The position numbers and the translations under genes are program-made. The notes beneath the pieces were generated by a model that was not told where the DNA came from, searched no databases, and saw only the letters and a program-made list of their open reading frames with translations. A stretch of DNA of 64,000 bases from Cheilinus undulatus (Eukaryota > Chordata > Actinopteri > Labriformes > Labridae): positions 54,943,776 through 55,007,775 of the forward strand of contig NC_054867.1 in assembly GCF_018320785.1 (NCBI RefSeq), written 5' to 3'. This document shows, in pieces, positions 59,361 to 64,000 of the stretch; the stretch's first letter is position 1; each line of letters opens with the position of its first letter.

Positions 59361-61030
59361 TATATAAACTCAGCACATAAAGTAAGGAAATGCGTTTGGT
59401 ACATTATTTCTTTGTTGTAACAATGGTTCTTGGTAATAAATCTTATACCGTTGGAAAGCCTGTTTATTACCCTTTTAAATGATGACACATTTGTAAGGAT
59501 CATGCATTTGTGGGATGAGCAGCAGAGCTTAGTATGTGGATTTCAGTCCATGAAAAATTTGCCAAATGTTCTCGGCCAAATGCCAAACAGCTGATTCTGC
59601 CATTGACTCTTGTTGACTCTTGAAGTTTGAAGAAACAAGACATATTGGCGTTTAACAGTTAATTCATTTAACAAACAGGAGCCTCAGTAGTGTGTGGAAG
59701 CACCATACACAGCCACAACAGCCTGGCTCCTCCTCCTCATGCTGGTCACCAGCCTGGTCACACACTGCTGTGGAATTGCATCCCATTCTTCCACCAGCAT
59801 TAATCTCCAGTAAGCCAATGTGGTTGTGTTGGTCACTCTGGCACGAACAGCACGCCCAAGCTGATCCCACAAGAGTTCAATGGGGTTGAGGTCAGGACTG
59901 CTGGCAAGACATTCCATCCTCTCCATTCCCAAATTCTGGAGGTAGTCTCTGATAAACCCCGCTCTGTGGAGGCGAGTGTTGTCATCTTGGAGGATAGAGT
60001 TCAGTCCCAGACTGTGGAGATATGGGATTGCCACTGGTTGCAGAATCTCATCTTGATATCTCTCTGCATTGAGATTTCCTCCAGTGATGATAAGCCTTGT
60101 TTTTACAGTGAGGAAGATGCCACCCCACACCGTCACACTGCCTCCACCTAAAGATGTTACTCTATCGGTGCAGCAATCAGCGTAGCGTTCCAACTGCTGT
60201 AGGCAGAATCTTGACTCATCGCTGAACAGAACGTTCCCCCACATGTTCAGGTTCCAGTGCACGTGTTGCCGACACCAGCGCAAACGGGCCTGATGGCAAA
60301 GGGCAGTCACGGTAGGCCTCCTGGCAGCCCTATGAGACCGGAGATTGGCTGAGTGTGGTCTGTTCCGGATTGTCTTGGCAGAGAGCTGTCGGCCACATCG
60401 TCCTGCGAACCTTGACTGCAAATCTGTAGAAGACAGCCTATGGTACCCAAGTGCTGACAGAGTGAGGAAACAGTCTTCTTGGGGTGTTGTCTTCTTGGGA
60501 CACCCACTTCCCGGCCTGTCTCTGACATTCCCCGTTATATGGAACTTGGCCTTCAGTTTGGAGATGGTACCAGGGTTCACTCCAAACAATGTCTCAACTT
60601 GGTTTTGTGGAACACCAGCTTGAAGTTGCCCTACCGACGGGCCCTATCCAGATCAGTCAAACATGCCATTTCATGGATGCAGACATCTACTGACCACTGT
60701 AGCAGGTCCCATGCTCACAGGTGCGGCCAATCGGGCACCTGATTGGCCGCACCTGGGGGTACCAGAAGCTCAAAACAAGAGTCAATAGCAACAGCAAATT
60801 AAGCTGTTTGGCACTGGCAGAGAAGATTTGGCACATTTTTCATGGACGCAACCCACATGCTAAGCTCAGCTGCTCATCCCACAAATGCATGTTCCTTACA
60901 AATGTGGCATCAATTAAAAGGGTAATAAACAGGCTTTCCAACAGTGTAAGATTTATTACCAAGAAGCATTGTTACGACAAAGAAATAATGTACCAACACA
61001 AATTTTCTTAGATTTTGTGCTGAGTTTATA
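59361..61030 (-). mobile_element. Tc1-like transposon with ~230-bp inverted repeats
   Basis: Left arm from ATATAAACTCAGCAC and right arm ending GTGCTGAGTTTATATG match in inverted orientation over about 230 bp (TGGTACATTATTTCTTTGT and GGAAAGCCTGTTTATTACCC words). It encloses a nearly complete transposase and is directly followed by another Tc1 element at 61047. Confidence 0.9.
59684..60680 (-). pseudogene. Tc1 transposase, near-intact, one N-terminal frameshift
   Basis: The minus-strand frame from 60589 to 59684 is open for 301 aa: HTH region (VNPGTISKLKAKF), catalytic Asp in VLFSDESRF, Asp in ILQDDN and Glu in [14 protein letters not shown] with 34 residues between the last two (DD34E), ending YGASTHY. 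The upstream start near 60667 (MACLTDLDRARR) is separated by a single small indel at about 60630, after which the frame reads GQLQAGVPQNQVETLFGV. Otherwise the length matches a full Tc1 transposase, so this is the least damaged transposase in the window. Confidence 0.85.
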
Positions 61031-61046
61031 TGTATATATGTATATA

Positions 61047-62674
<1,628 letters not shown>

Positions 62675-62749
62675 TATATATATTTATTATTTTTAACCCC
62701 CGCCTTTCACATCGAGCTCCTAAAATGCAGAAGTTGTCTCATCAAGCTG

Positions 62750-62880
62750 TAGAAAAAAACCTCCTTTGTAGAAGCTGCTCCATCTCTGGTTTGTGTCGGC
62801 TTCCTCTTTCTGTCACTGCCTGACTCGGAGCTTTTCTTCAGTTTTTTGTGACAGTCATATCCCTCTCTGCTCCTCTACGG
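62750..62880 (+). other. Possible non-coding exon 1 of the second C1q gene
   Basis: Donor CTCTACG|GTGAGTTTAAA at 62880/62881 pairs with the acceptor TTTCCCGTCAG ending at 63319, 10 nt before the ATG. The 5' limit is unknown. Confidence 0.45.
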
Positions 62881-63329
62881 TGAGTTTAAACATTTTCATA
62901 TTTATTCTTCACGTCTGTTACAGCTCATTATTTAAAGCCAGTGATAATTACTTGTAGAATCTGATTTTGTCAACATGAACTTTTCCTCTGGTCTCAGAGC
63001 TTTTTCTTCTTCTTGAAGGACTTTTGTATTTATCAGAGTGATCCGCTCTCTTATTCCTGGAGAACTGCAGACGATGATGCATGGAGTCAGAATATATTCA
63101 TGAAGATTTGCAGTAATGTTCTGTTTGCATGAAGAATTTTTGTTGTAGAAATATTTCTACAGCTCCAAAGCTGTGTAGGATTTCAACCAAACTGTCTGCA
63201 TTGTTTTCTCTTCCTTTATTCTTCCTTTCTGTAATTTCTACATTTGTCTTCTCTGTCTTTACTTAGTTTGCGCTCTTATCCACCTCTTTCTCCTCTAATC
63301 TCTCCTTGTTTCCCGTCAGATCATCCATC

Positions 63330-63582
63330 ATGCACCATCAAGGTGTTCTCCTAATCGCCGCCCTGCTCCTGCTGGCCACACCCCTTATGGTTTCCTCGCA
63401 GAGCTGCCCAGCAATGCCAGGAATGCCAGGTAAGTGTAATGCATGATATATACATGTGCAGTTTGTGTGAATACGTGTGCCGTTGTTTTCTTGTTTACAT
63501 GTCTCCAAACCTTCTTCAGGTATTCCAGGGATGCCGGGCAGAGACGGTCGAGATGGAGAGAAGGGAGAGAAAGGACAGTCAG
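63330..63582 (+). CDS. C1q subcomponent, C- or B-chain-like, 5' part (runs off window)
   Basis: Coding exons 63330-63429 and 63520-63582 read a signal peptide (MHHQGVLLIAALLLLATPL...), a Cys (QSCPAMPGMPG), and the start of a collagen region (GIPGMPGRDGRDGEKGEKGQ), ending at a phase-1 donor AG|GTATCTC. Together they are 163 nt, the same as the first coding exon of c1qa, and the same strand. The gC1q domain lies beyond 64000. The vertebrate gene order A-C-B would make this c1qc, but c1qb cannot be excluded from this short piece. Confidence 0.85.
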
Positions 63583-63739
63583 GTATCTCACACTGACACT
63601 GAGCAGGACAGAGCTGGAGAGATCTAAAAGATGGGACAGAAGAAAATCTCAGCTCTGCATGCACACTTTACTAAAACGCTCCACACCCAAAACTAAATCT
63701 CTGATTTTTAACCATCATATCTCACTCAGCCAGGCATTC

Positions 63740-64000
63740 TCTGGGTTTTTCAGGGTCCAGTCTCTGGGTTTATCAGGGCCCAGTCTCTGGGTTTATCAGG
63801 GTCCATTCTCTAGGTTTATCAGGGTCCAGTCTCTCGGTTTATCAGGGTCCATTCTCTAGGTTTAACAGGGTCCAGTCTCTGGGTTTATCAGGGTCCATTC
63901 TCTGGGTTTATCAGGGTCCATTCTCTGGGTTTATCAGGGTCCATTCTCTGGGTTTATCAGGGTCCATTCTCTGGGTTTTTCAGGGTCCAGTCTCTGGGTT
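63740..64000. repeat. 23-bp minisatellite GGGTCCATTCTCTGGGTTTA, runs off window
   Basis: About 11 units of GGGTCCA(G/T)TCTCTGGGTTTATCA in the intron of the second C1q gene, continuing past the right edge. Confidence 0.95.

Noticed and set aside
63443-63859. 138-codon frame over the second C1q gene
   Set aside because: It runs through an intron, a collagen exon in the wrong frame and a minisatellite.

Overview
This window is vertebrate, almost certainly teleost (percomorph-like), nuclear DNA. It has GT-AG spliced genes with long repeat-filled introns, several fish-type Tc1 transposon families, short hAT-like elements with 8-bp target duplications, tRNA-derived SINEs and many minisatellites. 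All four genes lie on the + strand. Exon boundaries were placed by hand from splice signals, reading phase and remembered human homologues; no alignment was run.

Layout. 1-9058 is intergenic: arrays of a 46-50 bp minisatellite family, two Tc1 transposase relics, an hAT-like element and a 20-bp GTCAGAAT array. 9059-24002 is a nine-exon type II keratin gene (448 aa predicted) whose first two introns contain one Tc1 element each. 24003-27404 is intergenic with two hAT-like elements. 27405-27705 is a compact promoter with CRE, inverted CCAAT and E2F motifs. 27706-46803 is rbl1 (p107), 22 coding exons and 1073 aa, apparently complete. 46804-51650 is intergenic transposon debris. 52592-56010 is c1qa, six coding exons and 255 aa. 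56011-62700 holds minisatellites, a direct duplication, a LINE relic and two adjacent Tc1 elements. 63330 to the right edge is the 5' part of a second C1q chain gene (C- or B-like), so this is the start of a C1q A/C/B cluster.

Function. The keratin is a cytoskeletal protein. rbl1 encodes a pocket-protein repressor of E2F genes with its own promoter E2F site. The C1q genes encode chains of the complement-activating collectin-like complex. I see no functional link between the three loci beyond neighbourhood.

I found no CRISPR, operon or prokaryote-like system and no convincing new gene. The most interesting signals are structural: a 92-bp tandem repeat that copies the rbl1 exon 1 splice donor, a 35-bp block shared in inverted orientation between keratin intron 1 and a Tc1 element, two Tc1 copies sharing the same disabling frameshifts, a relocated keratin intron, and direct repeats flanking the last c1qa exon.
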